Origin: Coenobita brevimanus
Lineage: Eukaryota; Arthropoda; Malacostraca; Decapoda; Coenobitidae
Direction: 5' to 3'
NCBI GenBank assembly: GCA_032717465.1
Contig: CM064670.1
Coordinates: 19,128,439-19,192,438, forward strand
Length of the DNA stretch: 64,000 nucleotides
Below the pieces are notes generated by a model, which had not been told where the DNA came from, searched no databases, and was given only the letters and a program-made list of their open reading frames with translations. The stretch's first letter is position 1, and each line of letters begins with the position of its first letter. A program made the translations under genes and the position numbers. Below, piece by piece: positions 54,108-63,690 of the stretch.

Positions 54108-54421
54108 CAAGCACTTACGGCAAGTCAGAATGAAGAGAGAAACCTGTACTGTACACAGGACTTGCCGTAAGTGCTTGGAATAGATTAAAAGCATCTACTT
54201 GCCCGAGTGCCAGGGGGTAAACTCATCCTCTTGATGCCCACCGTGGGGGCGGAGGGACGTTGGTTACAAGATTGTGACAACGTGAGTTAACTTTTACCTG
54301 GTTGTGGTGTAGTGGTATGCTGCCTGGCTCTCACCTGAGAGTCCCTGGTTCGATTCCCAGCATATTGGTAATTTATCAGATGATTTTTCCTGTGTACAGT
54401 ACAGGTTTCTCTCTTCATTCT
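54107..54421. repeat. Hairpin plus inverted duplicate of its loop
   Basis: CCAAGCACTTACGGCAAGTC (54107-54126) and its exact inverse (54159-54178) enclose a 32-base loop. The 34 bases 54127-54160 recur, exactly inverted, at 54388-54421. Between lie a GC-rich segment with a tRNA-like unit (54297-54365). Both repeats are perfect, so the structure is recent. Confidence 0.85.
54297..54365 (+). other. tRNA-like (Glu-type) unit, probably a SINE head or tRNA pseudogene
   Basis: tggttgtggtgtagtggtatgc (A box region), ctggctctcacc resembling a tRNA-Glu(CTC) anticodon loop, and ctggttcgattcccag (T arm with a B box and a 5-base-pair stem). The acceptor arm (ttacctgg against catattgg) pairs poorly, so a functional tRNA is unlikely. 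Confidence 0.5.
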
Positions 54422-54426
54422 TTCCT

Positions 54427-55480
54427 TCTATAGAAATATTTCCAATAACGACCTAAGAATGAATATCTGATCTACTCAACCTCTTCCCTTCCTAAAACCT
54501 CCCTGTACGTCTCCAACAAATTCCTCTGTTATTTCCTTAACTTTGTCAATAATTATCCTACGATATACTTTTCCTATTACAATGTGAAGACAAATGGCCC
54601 TATGATTACCACACACTTTTTCCCCCCTCTTCCTTGTACAGGGGAATAGTTATACCTGACTTCCCATCCTCAGGGACTCTACCTTCCTCTCAGGCCAATC
54701 TGCTCATCTTTCATATCCATTCTACTAATATCTCTCCCCCATGCTTCAGCATTTCACCACACACTCCATGAATTCCTGGGGCTTTCCCCATTTCGACTTT
54801 CTTCGTTGCTTCCACTACTTTCATCCTACTGATCCCTTCATCTCTTCTCACCTCCCTCCTTCTCCCAGCCATTCCCCAGTCGCTTATACTCGAATTACTT
54901 TCATTCTCTATGTTCAACAATTCCCTAAATTGTTCTTTCTATCTGCTCTCTTTTTCTCCCTTCTCCACTAGCAATATACCATTTTTATCTTTCACTCCCT
55001 GACTTACTTCTTTATCACCCTGTCTAACTCTCTTTACCTCTTTCCAGAACATTTTCTTACATTCCCTCCATTCTGCACTCAATTTCCTTCCAATTTCCTC
55101 ATCCACTCTCTTCTTACTCTCTCTTACTATTCTCTTCACTTCTCTCTTCCTCTCTAAATATAAGTCTCTCTTTTGTCTCTCAACTTCCTCCATGCCCCTA
55201 TTTCTCATCCACTCATTTCTTCTTTTGCGTCACAGCCTGTCTTACCTGTTCATTCCACTAAGCTGTTCTTTGCACCCCCTTTCGCTTTATCTTCGCCCCA
55301 CACACGACCTCACATGCTGCACAGATTTCTTCTGTGAATATCTTGCACACACTTTCCAAGTCCCCCTTCTGCTCCAAATTATATTTACCCAATCGCTCCT
55401 CCACTTCTCTCTTATATTCTGCCTTTTTTTTTTTTACATCCTCTTGCTCCCTTTCTGCCCTCCTTAAGGGAACTTAATTT
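54427..55480 (-). pseudogene. RTE-like LINE, linker and RT N-terminal part (copy g)
   Basis: Minus strand from 55480: EEICAACEVVCGAKIKRKGV-like text, RNRGMEEVERQKRDLYLERKR and KMFWKEVKRVRQGDKEVSQG (54939-55208), then EATKKVEMGKAPGIHGVCGE (54711-54920) and decayed RT to a VDQIF word near 54470. It lacks the 3' part of RT, which copy f (52076-52722) could complement. The intervening 1.7 kb and a lost section of about 0.6 kb of RT separate them. Confidence 0.75.
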
Positions 55481-55651
55481 GCTAGAATTAGCATCCGTTA
55501 AATTTTCATCATTCATGAGGTCGCAAGCCATCCATCAAACTTGTCGACGGGTTCGGTAGTTGTACTGTGGTCACAGGCGAGGGGATATAGTCTGCCTTCT
55601 TCATTCAGTGTCACTGTGTTCCATCACACTGCATTCTTGTGTTGCACTGAG

Positions 55652-57520
55652 ATGGAAAATGTTTATAGTAAGGCACGTTAAAACCCAAGCTGCAAGATGG
55701 CGATGAGAAGCCTGGCACAAGTCACAAAAATGAACCTGAAGATATCACTGGTACCGAGGTGTTGGATCAACCGTACACGCCTATTCCAGAGCTACAGAAA
55801 TCAGGAACTTGTAAATCTTTGCGTGGAAAGGCTAAGTAACGTAAGTTCGATGACAGCTACATAAACTTTGGCTTCAAGTCTGTTGGTGACGAAATTGCCT
55901 CTGATGGGCAGTGCGTTGTATGTCATCAGATACTAGCAAACAGCAGCCTGAATCCTGCAAAGCTCAGGAGGCATTTGGAAACAAAACACCCTGAAATAGT
56001 CGGAAAAAATGGTGATTATTTTAAAAGAAAGCGAGATCACACTAGGGAAAATAAAACTACCTTGAATAAGTTTGCATACCAGGGCAACAAAAATGCACTT
56101 AAAACTTCTTAATGGTCAGTTATCACATTGCTAAGGCTGATAAAGCTCATACAACTGCAGAATCTTTAGTGAAGCCACGTCTAAAAGATACTGGGAGATA
56201 AAATGGGTAATGCTATTGAGGCTGTTCCTTTGTCAAACACCACCACCTCTCGTAGAATTAAATATATGGCGAGTAACTGTAAATCAGTGTTAGTGGATTG
56301 TTTGAAAGGCAGTCCTGCGGGTTTTATCATGTAACATGACGAGTCAACTGATGTTGCAGGCCTGGCTATCCTTTTCTATGTACGCTGCCTTTACGAACAC
56401 AGTGTACATGAGGATATGTTGTTGTGTCAGCATATTAAAACCACTACCAATGGTCTTGGATACATTCACGCAAGAAAATGATCTGAATTAGCACCTTTGC
56501 ACTGATGGTGCAAAAGCAATGACAGGCCCAATAAAAGGTGTTTTGCCTCTTACTAGAAACGTTGCTCCATCAGTAGATGGCAGACACTTGCCTTCATAGA
56601 GAAGTACTTGCAGCAAAGAAGATGCCATGCGAACTTAAAGTTGTGCGCGATGAAGTAGTCAAAATGGTAAATTTCATTAAAGCTAGACACTAAATTCGCG
56701 ACTGTTTACTGCTCTGTGCCAGGAGATGGGATCCAGTCATACTGCTTTGTTGATGCACACGGAGGTGCGGTGATTGCCCCGCAGAAAAATTCTTTCACGT
56801 GTGTGTGAAATGAAAGATGAAATTAGAATCTTTCTCATAGGAAACAACTTTTCTTTGTGAAGTAGGTTCAATGACGAAATCTGGTTAATGAAACTGAGGT
56901 ATCTTAGATGTTTTTGAAAAAATAATTGAACTGAACTTATCATTGCAAGGCTCAGATGTCAACATACTGACGTTCAGGACAAAACTGAATTTTTTTCTCC
57001 TCAAAATAAACTTTCGGGTTGATTGTGCAGACAAAACAAAGTGAATGTCTTCCAAATCTTCATGAATTCCTGACTGAAAATTCCTTGCAGTTGGATGGAA
57101 GTTCAGGAGAACGCATTGTTGAGCACTGAAAGCAAATAAGTAATATTGAGGGAATAGTTTCCCAAGCAGGCAGACCCTCTAACATTAACGCGCAATCCAT
57201 TTACGGATTCAGGTTCCACAATAGAATAACCCTTACCTATCAAGGAAAAAGAGCAGCTGATTGAAATTTCAACTGATCAAACACCCAACACGGCATTTAA
57301 TAAAGACTCGTTGCTAACCTTTTGGGCAAAGCTCTTGCACGGGTATTCTGATATTACAAAACAATCTACCGGTATGAAACATCTGATGCAATTTGCAACC
57401 ACGTATGGGTGTGAAGCCGGATTCTCAAGCTACATTGCCCCTAAAAACATGCAGAGACAAGTTGGATGCAGAACCTGATACACGCCTGCAGCTAACAAGC
57501 ATCTTTCCAGATACTAATAG
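55652..57520 (+). pseudogene. hAT transposase, ZBED5-like, decayed
   Basis: Readable blocks: a BED-type finger CVVCHQILANSSLNPAKLRRHLETKHPE (C-x2-C...H-x4/5-H, about 55915-55995), NTTTSRRIKYMASNCK, HDESTDVAGLAILFYVRC with the D of the catalytic core (about 56340), LCTDGAKAMTGPIKG (second D, about 56500), and the C-terminal dimerisation region FWAKLLHGYSDITKQSTGMK and QFATTYGCEAGFSSY (57328-57430). Numerous stops and shifts interrupt it. Its position near the right end and strand fit it being the hAT element's own gene. Confidence 0.75.
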
Positions 57521-57610
57521 CCATTGTGATCAAAAGCAAGTCCATGCATCACACTGAAAACGGCAAGAATGACGAAGCTCTGCGATAACTTTCAGTTGAT
57601 TCCCTTCAGT

Positions 57611-57612
<2 letters not shown>

Positions 57613-57671
<59 letters not shown>
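57613..57671. repeat. (GT)n microsatellite
   Basis: About 29 gt units, 60 bp inside the right end of the hAT element. Confidence 0.97.
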
Positions 57672-57673
<2 letters not shown>

Positions 57674-57741
57674 CTGAGAAACAACAATGATTGACAAAGC
57701 GTTCCGGCAGGCGTTAAAGTTTGGGAACCACTGGTTTAGAG

Positions 57742-57830
57742 GAAGACAGGTGGTAGTCAAGGATGAGGAAATTAGACGAAAGGCCAAGACTGTTAAAGAA
57801 ATAAACAGAGTGAGTCAGACAACGGTTTCA
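57742..57830 (-). pseudogene. Jockey-like LINE copy K2, block 1 (5' end)
   Basis: The minus strand reads ttgtctgactcact, then cttggcctttcgtctaatttc, matching K1 41655-41720 (ctgtctgactcact, gtggcctttcctcgaactttc). It stops near 57830, close to the 5' limit of K1, so both copies share a similar 5' boundary. Confidence 0.65.
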
Positions 57831-57834
57831 TGCA

Positions 57835-58230
57835 CCTCACTTGGTTGTCACCGGGAGAGTGGGGGATGGTGAGGTTATGTTCCCCCACCCCACCCAACGG
57901 GAACTCTGAGGCTGGATGTTGAAGCACCATTTTTGCATATTTAGGACAGTTGGATGAAAATGTATATGAGTATGGTAGCCTACTTCCCATGTTACTGAAA
58001 TACTGAAAAGGTTCACCAAATGGGGATGGTCAGAAGTTATTCCTGAGAGCTGTTGAAATGAGAGCTCTAGCTCTCCCTGACCAGCTTTCCATCCACCTTG
58101 GGAGCATTGCTATGTTCGACTGGTGCTACGGTCTACAGGACTTCCTACAGTCTACTCCCAATTTGGTCAGTGTGTTACAGGGTCGTCCCAGGGGTTGAAG
58201 TACTCTCTTCAGGAGATGATTACCGAGGTC
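57835..58230. other. No recognised feature
   Basis: Mixed sequence with no credible frames or internal matches. Confidence 0.35.
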
Positions 58231-58234
58231 ATTC

Positions 58235-58600
58235 TATGACATAAATGTTCTATGAACGTATGTCCGATTCGCAGCGGTTATGGAATAAACGGCATTTAGA
58301 TCCGAAGGAAGCAGAGAAAAATTATCCCCCTCCACCCGATCTTATCATCCTCTACACTTCTTAGTACCGTGTTTTTACTGAGGATGACCTAAAAAAAAAA
58401 AAAAATACACTATGCACTACATAATCACCCTCTCAAGAAAAGGAAAGCAAGAGTGTAGAGAACATTTACACAGGACAGACACGGATAAATTTCCCCATTA
58501 CCACCCTGCAAATGTAAATATCGTTTACTCGATAACCGCTGCGAATCGGATAGATGGTCATAGAATTTAAATGTAACAATAGGACCTTGGGAATCACTTT
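58235..58600. repeat. Foldback: inverted arms of about 130-150 bp
   Basis: ttctatgaac...tccgattcgcagcggttat (58250-58285) recurs inverted at about 58537-58568 (ataaccgctgcgaatcgga), with further paired words: aaacggcattta or aaacgatattta, ttatccccctcc or tttatccgtg, and ctctacacttc or ctctacactct. A15 lies in the loop near 58391-58405. No coding capacity. It may be a MITE or foldback element. Confidence 0.7.
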
Positions 58601-58638
58601 TTGAAGTTAGAACGTAAACTCTTGGGATAACCTTCCCC

Positions 58639-58694
58639 ATATATATATATATATATATAATATATATATATATATGTATGTATGTATGTATCTA
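58639..58694. repeat. (TA)n and (TATG)n microsatellite
   Basis: TA blocks 58639-58674, then gtatgtatgtat, directly at the 3' end of RTE-like copy h. Confidence 0.9.
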
Positions 58695-59506
58695 TATCTA
58701 TAGTCCGACACCCTAATCCCACAAAGGGTGGCCGCAGACAAAACGCCTCCAAGTCGCTTTGTCACCCACCATTTGACTACCCTCCCCCCAACTCACTCCC
58801 CCCTTCCTCATATACCTCTCAACTCCATCCCTCCACCTCATCCTCGGTCTTCCCCCCCCCCTTCTCTCCCTCTCTCCACCACACCTACATACACCCTCTT
58901 AGTCAGTCTTTCATTCTCCATTCTCTCCACATGTCCAAACCACTTCAGTGTATTTCTCCTAATTTTCTCAACAACACCCACATCCACCCCACAACGTTCT
59001 ATCACCTCTCCACTCGTCAACCTGTCCCTCCATGTCACGCCACATGCTCCTCTCAAGTAACTCATTTCCACTGCTCTCACTCTTGACTTGTCCCCCTCTT
59101 GCAAGGTCCATGCCTCACTTCCATACGTCAGGGTAGGGATCACAATACTATCATTCAGTGACTTCCTAACTTCCTATTTCTCATCACTGCTTTCAGTGAA
59201 CCAACAATCTTCCTTCCCTGCTGTACCATTTCAAGCACTTCATCCCCCAAAGTTCCTTCCTTACTCATCACACTACCCAAGTACTTGAATGCACTCACAT
59301 TCTCCATATCCTCACCATCCAACCTCACTGTGCATTCTGTGACATCATTCCTCTTAAACACCATAACTTTACTCATGTTTACATTAACTTTCAGATTCCT
59401 CTTCCTACACACTGTCCTAAATTCATTCACCAAACCTTGAAACTCCCATTCATCTTCACTCAACAATACTGTATAATCAGCAAACAACAACACTGGAATC
59501 TTCCAA
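58695..59506 (-). pseudogene. RTE-like LINE copy h, 3' part
   Basis: Minus strand: WKIPVLLFADYTVLLSEDEWE (the FADD box reads FADY), then NMSKVMVFKRNDVTECTVRLDGEDMENVS, FKYLGSVMSKEGT, a frame change, IPTLTYGSEAWTLQEGDK and RAVEMSYLRGACGVTW. It begins at 59506 where a MITE enters. The missing 5' side resumes at 63691. The MITE insertion point lies just before the sequence for WKIP. Confidence 0.82.
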
Positions 59507-60139
59507 GGGCCGTTTTCACAGTCGTCCCTAACCTTTTGGGCCCGAACGTGTGTCGGGCCAGAACCAAAAGCACCTTTGGATTTCACAGTCGCTCCGAATG
59601 ACTTTCGGGAGCAAACTAACGTGGGGACGTCTGCCCGTGTTGATGCGGTAGGGTTGGTAGTTCTGGGTGGCGAAAACACTTTCCATATGTAGAGAATATT
59701 TAGAAATTGGAATGTAATGAATGTGATGAATAACATGGCTGGAAAATCCATTTCACACAGTTCTTACTAATATATTCAGGATTGAAGATATTCGTAAGAA
59801 TGCAGCAAAAATAACGAATAGGAAACGTCATCGGAATGAAGAGCTAACTAACGGCAACCTCACAACGCTGCTACTTGAAATCGGAAGTAAGCTGAATCCC
59901 TGATGACTGCTATGTATTGCAAAAAAGGCTTAAGTAAAAATAACCATGAAGTACCCCCCCTGGGGGTAGGGGGGTTTCAAGAATACTCCCCCAGTATCCC
60001 TGCTTGTCGTATGAGGCGACTAAAAGGGTTGGTGGTGGGTTAGTGCCCCACCCCGTAAAAAGAACTAACTAAAAAAGCGAACAAAGCGCCTCGGACCCGG
60101 ACGGACCATACGTTGACGACTAAGGAACGTACAAAGGAC

Positions 60140-60900
60140 ATTCTTAGGGTGGAAACGTCGAATGTGAGAGGAGTGAATGATGAAGTGAAAGAGAGAGAGA
60201 TTGTTCAGGTGCATGAGGATGCAAAAGTGAATATATGTGGATTGACTGAAACTAAATGGAAAGGTGAAAGGGTGAGAGAATGGGAATATGGTTTAGGTAT
60301 ATGTGCGGGAGTCAATGAAAATGAGAGGGCAAGAGAGGGAGTATGTCTGATGATAAGCAAGAAGTGGAAGGAGAATATAAGAGAGTATGGAACAGCGGGT
60401 GCAAGGATTATATGGGTGAGGATGAAAGTAGGCATACAAACGTGGACGATTGTATGTGTGTAAGCCCCGACAGAGGATCGAGTGGCAAGAGTGAAGGATG
60501 AGTTTTGGGCGAATGTAGAAGCTAGTATGGACAAGTTTGAGAGGAGCGAGAGAGTGCTGTTGATTGGAGACATGAATGGCAAAGTTGGGAATGTACGAGT
60601 GGATGGAGTGGTTGGTCAGTGGGGTGTGCCAGCTGACGTAGATGGGAATGGAAATGCTTTGGTGGACATCTGTGCTTGTAAGGGGTTGGCAATAGCCAAC
60701 ACCTACTTTCGGCATAAGATGATCCACCGGTATACATGGAGAGTAATTAGGAGGATGGATGGTGAACTTGTTGAACGAAAGGCAATGATAGACTACGTGT
60801 GTGTGGATGAGCGAATGAGAAGACGTGTTGGATGCAAGAGTGTGGAGAGGGTAGGGGAATGGAGTCTCGGACCATCACTTAGTGATGGCCAAGGTAGAGC
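60140..60900 (+). pseudogene. RTE-like LINE endonuclease domain
   Basis: EDAKVNICGLTETKWKGERV (catalytic E), then GLGICAGVNENERAREGVC, ARIIWVRMKVG and a stop (TAA at about 60461, where the expected codon differs by one base) within VCV*APTEDRV. It continues LLIGDMNGKVGNVRVDGVVG (D and N), KAMIDYVCVDERMRRRV and, after a frameshift near 60865, the SDHHLVMAKVEL-type end. Typical apurinic-like nicking endonuclease of RTE LINEs. Confidence 0.82.
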
Positions 60901-63022
60901 TGCAAAGAAAGTGGATGAGGAGACGTAGGGGAAGACAGGAAGAAGCAACTCCTGTGAGAAGAGTGGAGAAATTGCAAGATAGTGAGAAAATGACAGAGTA
61001 TAAGAGCATAGTGGAAGAAAGACTGGAAAGGTATAAGCTAGAGCAGATGGAAGGGGTGGAAGACGTATGTAAGATATTCACAGAAGAGATAGGCGCAGCG
61101 TGTGAGGTGCTTTGTGGAATGAGGAGGAGATGCAAGGGTGTGCAAGGGACAGCATGGTGGAATGATGAGGTGAAACGAGCTGTGGAGCAAAAGAAGAAGG
61201 CATATAGTGAATGGTTAGCGAGTAGAGGTAGGGGAGAAGATGAGAGATAGAAGAGAGAGGTATATGTGAGCAGGAGAAGGGAGGTTAAGAGACTGGTGAA
61301 GGAGAGTAAAAAGAAAGTGGATGAGGAGTTTGGGAGGAATCTGAGTGTGAAATGGAGGGAGAGTAAGAAATTGTTTTGGAAGGAGGTAAAGAAAGTAAGG
61401 CAGTGTGAAAGGGGAAATAGTAGGGGAGTGAAAGATAGGAATAATAGATTGTTGGTGGAGAAGAGAGAGAAACTGAGGAGATGGAAGGAGCACTTTGAGG
61501 ATTTGTTGAATGTGGAGAGTGAGAGCAGTGTGAGTATAAGTGGTTGGGGAATGGCTGGGAGAAGAAGAGATGAGAGGAGGGAGGGAAGAAGAGATCAGTA
61601 GGGCGGAAGTTGTGGAAGCGATGAAGAATATTAAGTTGGGAAAGGCCCCAGGAATTGATGGAGTGTGTGGTGAAATGCTTAGGTATGGGGGTGAGATTGT
61701 TGTGGAGTGGATATGGAAGTTGTGTAGATTGGCTTGGGAAGAGGGAAGGGTCCCAGAGGACTGGAAATCAGGTATAATTGTTCCTTTATACAAAGGAAAA
61801 GGAGAGAAGTATGTGGTATCCATAGGGGTATTTGCCTACTTAGTGTGACTGGTAAAATATATGGTAGAATACTCATTGATAGGGTTAGGCATATGACAGA
61901 GGAGCTAGTTGGAGAAGAACAAGGGGGATTTAGGAAGGAAAAAGGGTGTGTAGATCATATATTTGTTCTAAGATGTTTAGTGGAGAAGTATCTAGAGAAG
62001 CGAAGGAAAGTGTAAGCTGCCTTCATGGACTTGGAGAAAGCTTATGACAGAATAGATAGGCAAGGTATGTGGAAGGTATTAAGAATATATGGAGTGGAGG
62101 GGAAATTGTTGAGTGCTGTGAAGAGTATGTACGAGGGAGCTAGGGTTACGGTGCGAGTGGATGGTGAGCTGAGTGAGTTCTTTGATCTCAATGTGGGACT
62201 GAAACAGGGCTGTGTGATGTCTCCATGGCTGTTTAATATATACATGGATGGGGTTGTAAAGGAGGTGCAGGGTAGGGCAGTGGATGTGGGAGTGGCTCTA
62301 ATGAATGAGGGTGAGAATTGGAAGCTTCTGGTGTTGCTGTTTGCTGATGATACAGTACTGTTGAGTGAAGATGAATGGGAGTTGCAAGGTTTGGTGAATG
62401 AATTTGGGACAGTGTGTAGGAGGAGGAATCTGAAAGTTAATGTAAACAAAAGTAAAGTTATGGTGTTTGAGAGGAATGAAGTCACAGGGTGTGCAGTGAG
62501 GTTGGATGGTGAGGATATGGAGAATGTGAGTGCATTCAAGTACTTGGGTAGTGTGATGAGTAAGGATGGAACTTTGGGGGATGAAGTGCATGGAAGGAAG
62601 GTCGTTGGTACACTGAAAGCAGTGATGAGAAATAGGGAGGTGAGTATGGAAGTTAAGAAGTCACTGCATGATAGTATTGTGATCCCTACCCTGACGTATG
62701 GAAGCGAGGGAACAAATCAAGAGTGAGAGCAGTGGAAATGAGTTACTTGAGAGGAGCATGTGGAGTGACGTGGAGGGACAGGTTGACGAATGAAGAAGTG
62801 AAGGAACGCTGTGGGGTGGATGTGGATGTAATTGAGAAGATTAGGCGAAATACACTGAGGTGGTCTGGACATGTGAAGACAATGGAGAATGAAAGACTGA
62901 CTAAGAGGGTGTATGTAGGTGAGGTGGAGGGAAGGAGAGGGAGAGGTAGACCGAAGATGAGGTGGAGGGATGGAGTTGAGAGGTATATGAGGGAGGGGAG
63001 GGGTGAGTTGGGGGGAGGGTAG
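60882..63022 (+). pseudogene. RTE-like LINE reverse transcriptase and C-terminal domain
   Basis: Linker 60882-61601 (with one stop after RGRGEDER). RT: KLGKAPGIDGVCGEMLRYGG, RVPEDWKSGIIVPLYKGKG, frameshift, LVGEEQGGFRKEKGCVDHIF, a stop TAA near 62012 where copy a has tyrosine, FMDLEKAYDRIDRQG, LKQGCVMSPWLFNIYMDG, VLLFADDTVLLSEDEWELQ (62025-62726), then an in-frame loss of five codons (DEVHGRKVVG) and a deletion in YGSE(AWTLQEG). C-terminus 62723-63022 ends RGRPKMRWRDGVERYMREG. Confidence 0.82.
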
Positions 63023-63690
63023 TCAAATGGTGGGTGACAGAGCGACTTGGAGGCGTTTTGTCTGCGGCCACCCTTTGTGGGATTAGGGAGTCGGGCTATA
63101 GATAGATAGATAGTAGTACCATGTATAATGTCTAATGAGTGATGGTGTGGTTTATTAATGGATATATCGGTAGTATTAATACATGAACATTTTCTTTTCT
63201 AAGTGAGGTGTTAGCTACATCAATTTTTACATCGGGCATCTGATATTAGAATTTTCATGAAAATATGCATCAAACAACGAATCTCGTATTTCTTTCGGGT
63301 CCGTTTGTGGTGGAGGCACCACCAGTCTGCGAAAGGCTAGTATTCGGATACATAGTAGAAAGTCTCATAAAAATACACAAACATATATATTTTTTTAATA
63401 CCGGGTGTGTTTTTTACCCCAGATATATTCCATTGGGTATATAATATTGAAATCTTAATGAAAATATGTTACATGTAATTATTCTTTTACTTTTTTACTT
63501 TCGGGACCGTCTGTTGGGGAGGCTGCAGGTCCCCCAAGAATGTTCCAGTAATTTGTTCGGGCCGTCCCGAATGCCGTCCCCAGCAGAGGCCTCGGAAGGC
63601 TGGTTGGGGGCGACTGTGAAAACGAAAAAGTGCGTTTGGAGGTGAGTAGGCTGTTGGGGGCTGCACTGGGGACGACTGTGAAAACGGCCC

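Larger units (their letters stand above)
51842..57733 (+). mobile_element. hAT-superfamily transposon (Charlie/ZBED-like), 5.9 kb with nested insertions
   Basis: The left end CAATGGTTCCCCAACTGTG (51842) and right end, inverted, CAGTGGTTCCCAAACT (57733) are typical hAT termini. An 8-bp duplication GTTTAGAA/GTTTAGAG flanks them (51834-51841 and 57734-57741). The outside sequences on both sides belong to LINE K2 and join in the order of K1 (ctttaaacctc at the junction). Inside are RTE-like fragments f and g, an unknown segment, a SINE, a small foldback, and a decayed hAT transposase near the right end. Confidence 0.82.
59956..63114 (+). mobile_element. RTE-like LINE, nearly full length (copy i)
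   Basis: 3.16 kb flanked by AGTACC (59950-59955 and 63115-63120). The 5' UTR contains cccctgggggtaggggggt and gcttgtcgtatgaggcgac. Endonuclease, RT and C-terminal region follow, and the 3' end finishes in (GATA)n. It is the most complete of the RTE-like copies here and the reference for copies a, b/c, e, f, g and h. Broken by a few point changes and indels, so inactive as it stands. Confidence 0.88.
59507..63690. mobile_element. MITE with 22-bp perfect TIRs, CAA duplication, holding an RTE-like LINE
   Basis: Ends GGGCCGTTTTCACAGTC... (59507-59528) and its exact inverse (63669-63690). CAA flanks both sides (59504-59506 and 63691-63693). Copy a at about 4917-4936 shows the uninterrupted host word with a single caa. 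Each end carries a second, subterminal ttcacagtcg/cgactgtgaa word (about 59582 and 63607). Without the LINE it is about 1.0 kb with no recognised protein. The superfamily is unassigned: 3-bp (or CCAA) duplication with GGGCC ends. Confidence 0.82.

Noticed and set aside
54297..54365. Functional tRNA-Glu gene
   Set aside because: The T arm is good but the acceptor arm pairs poorly, and the unit is surrounded by repeat structure.
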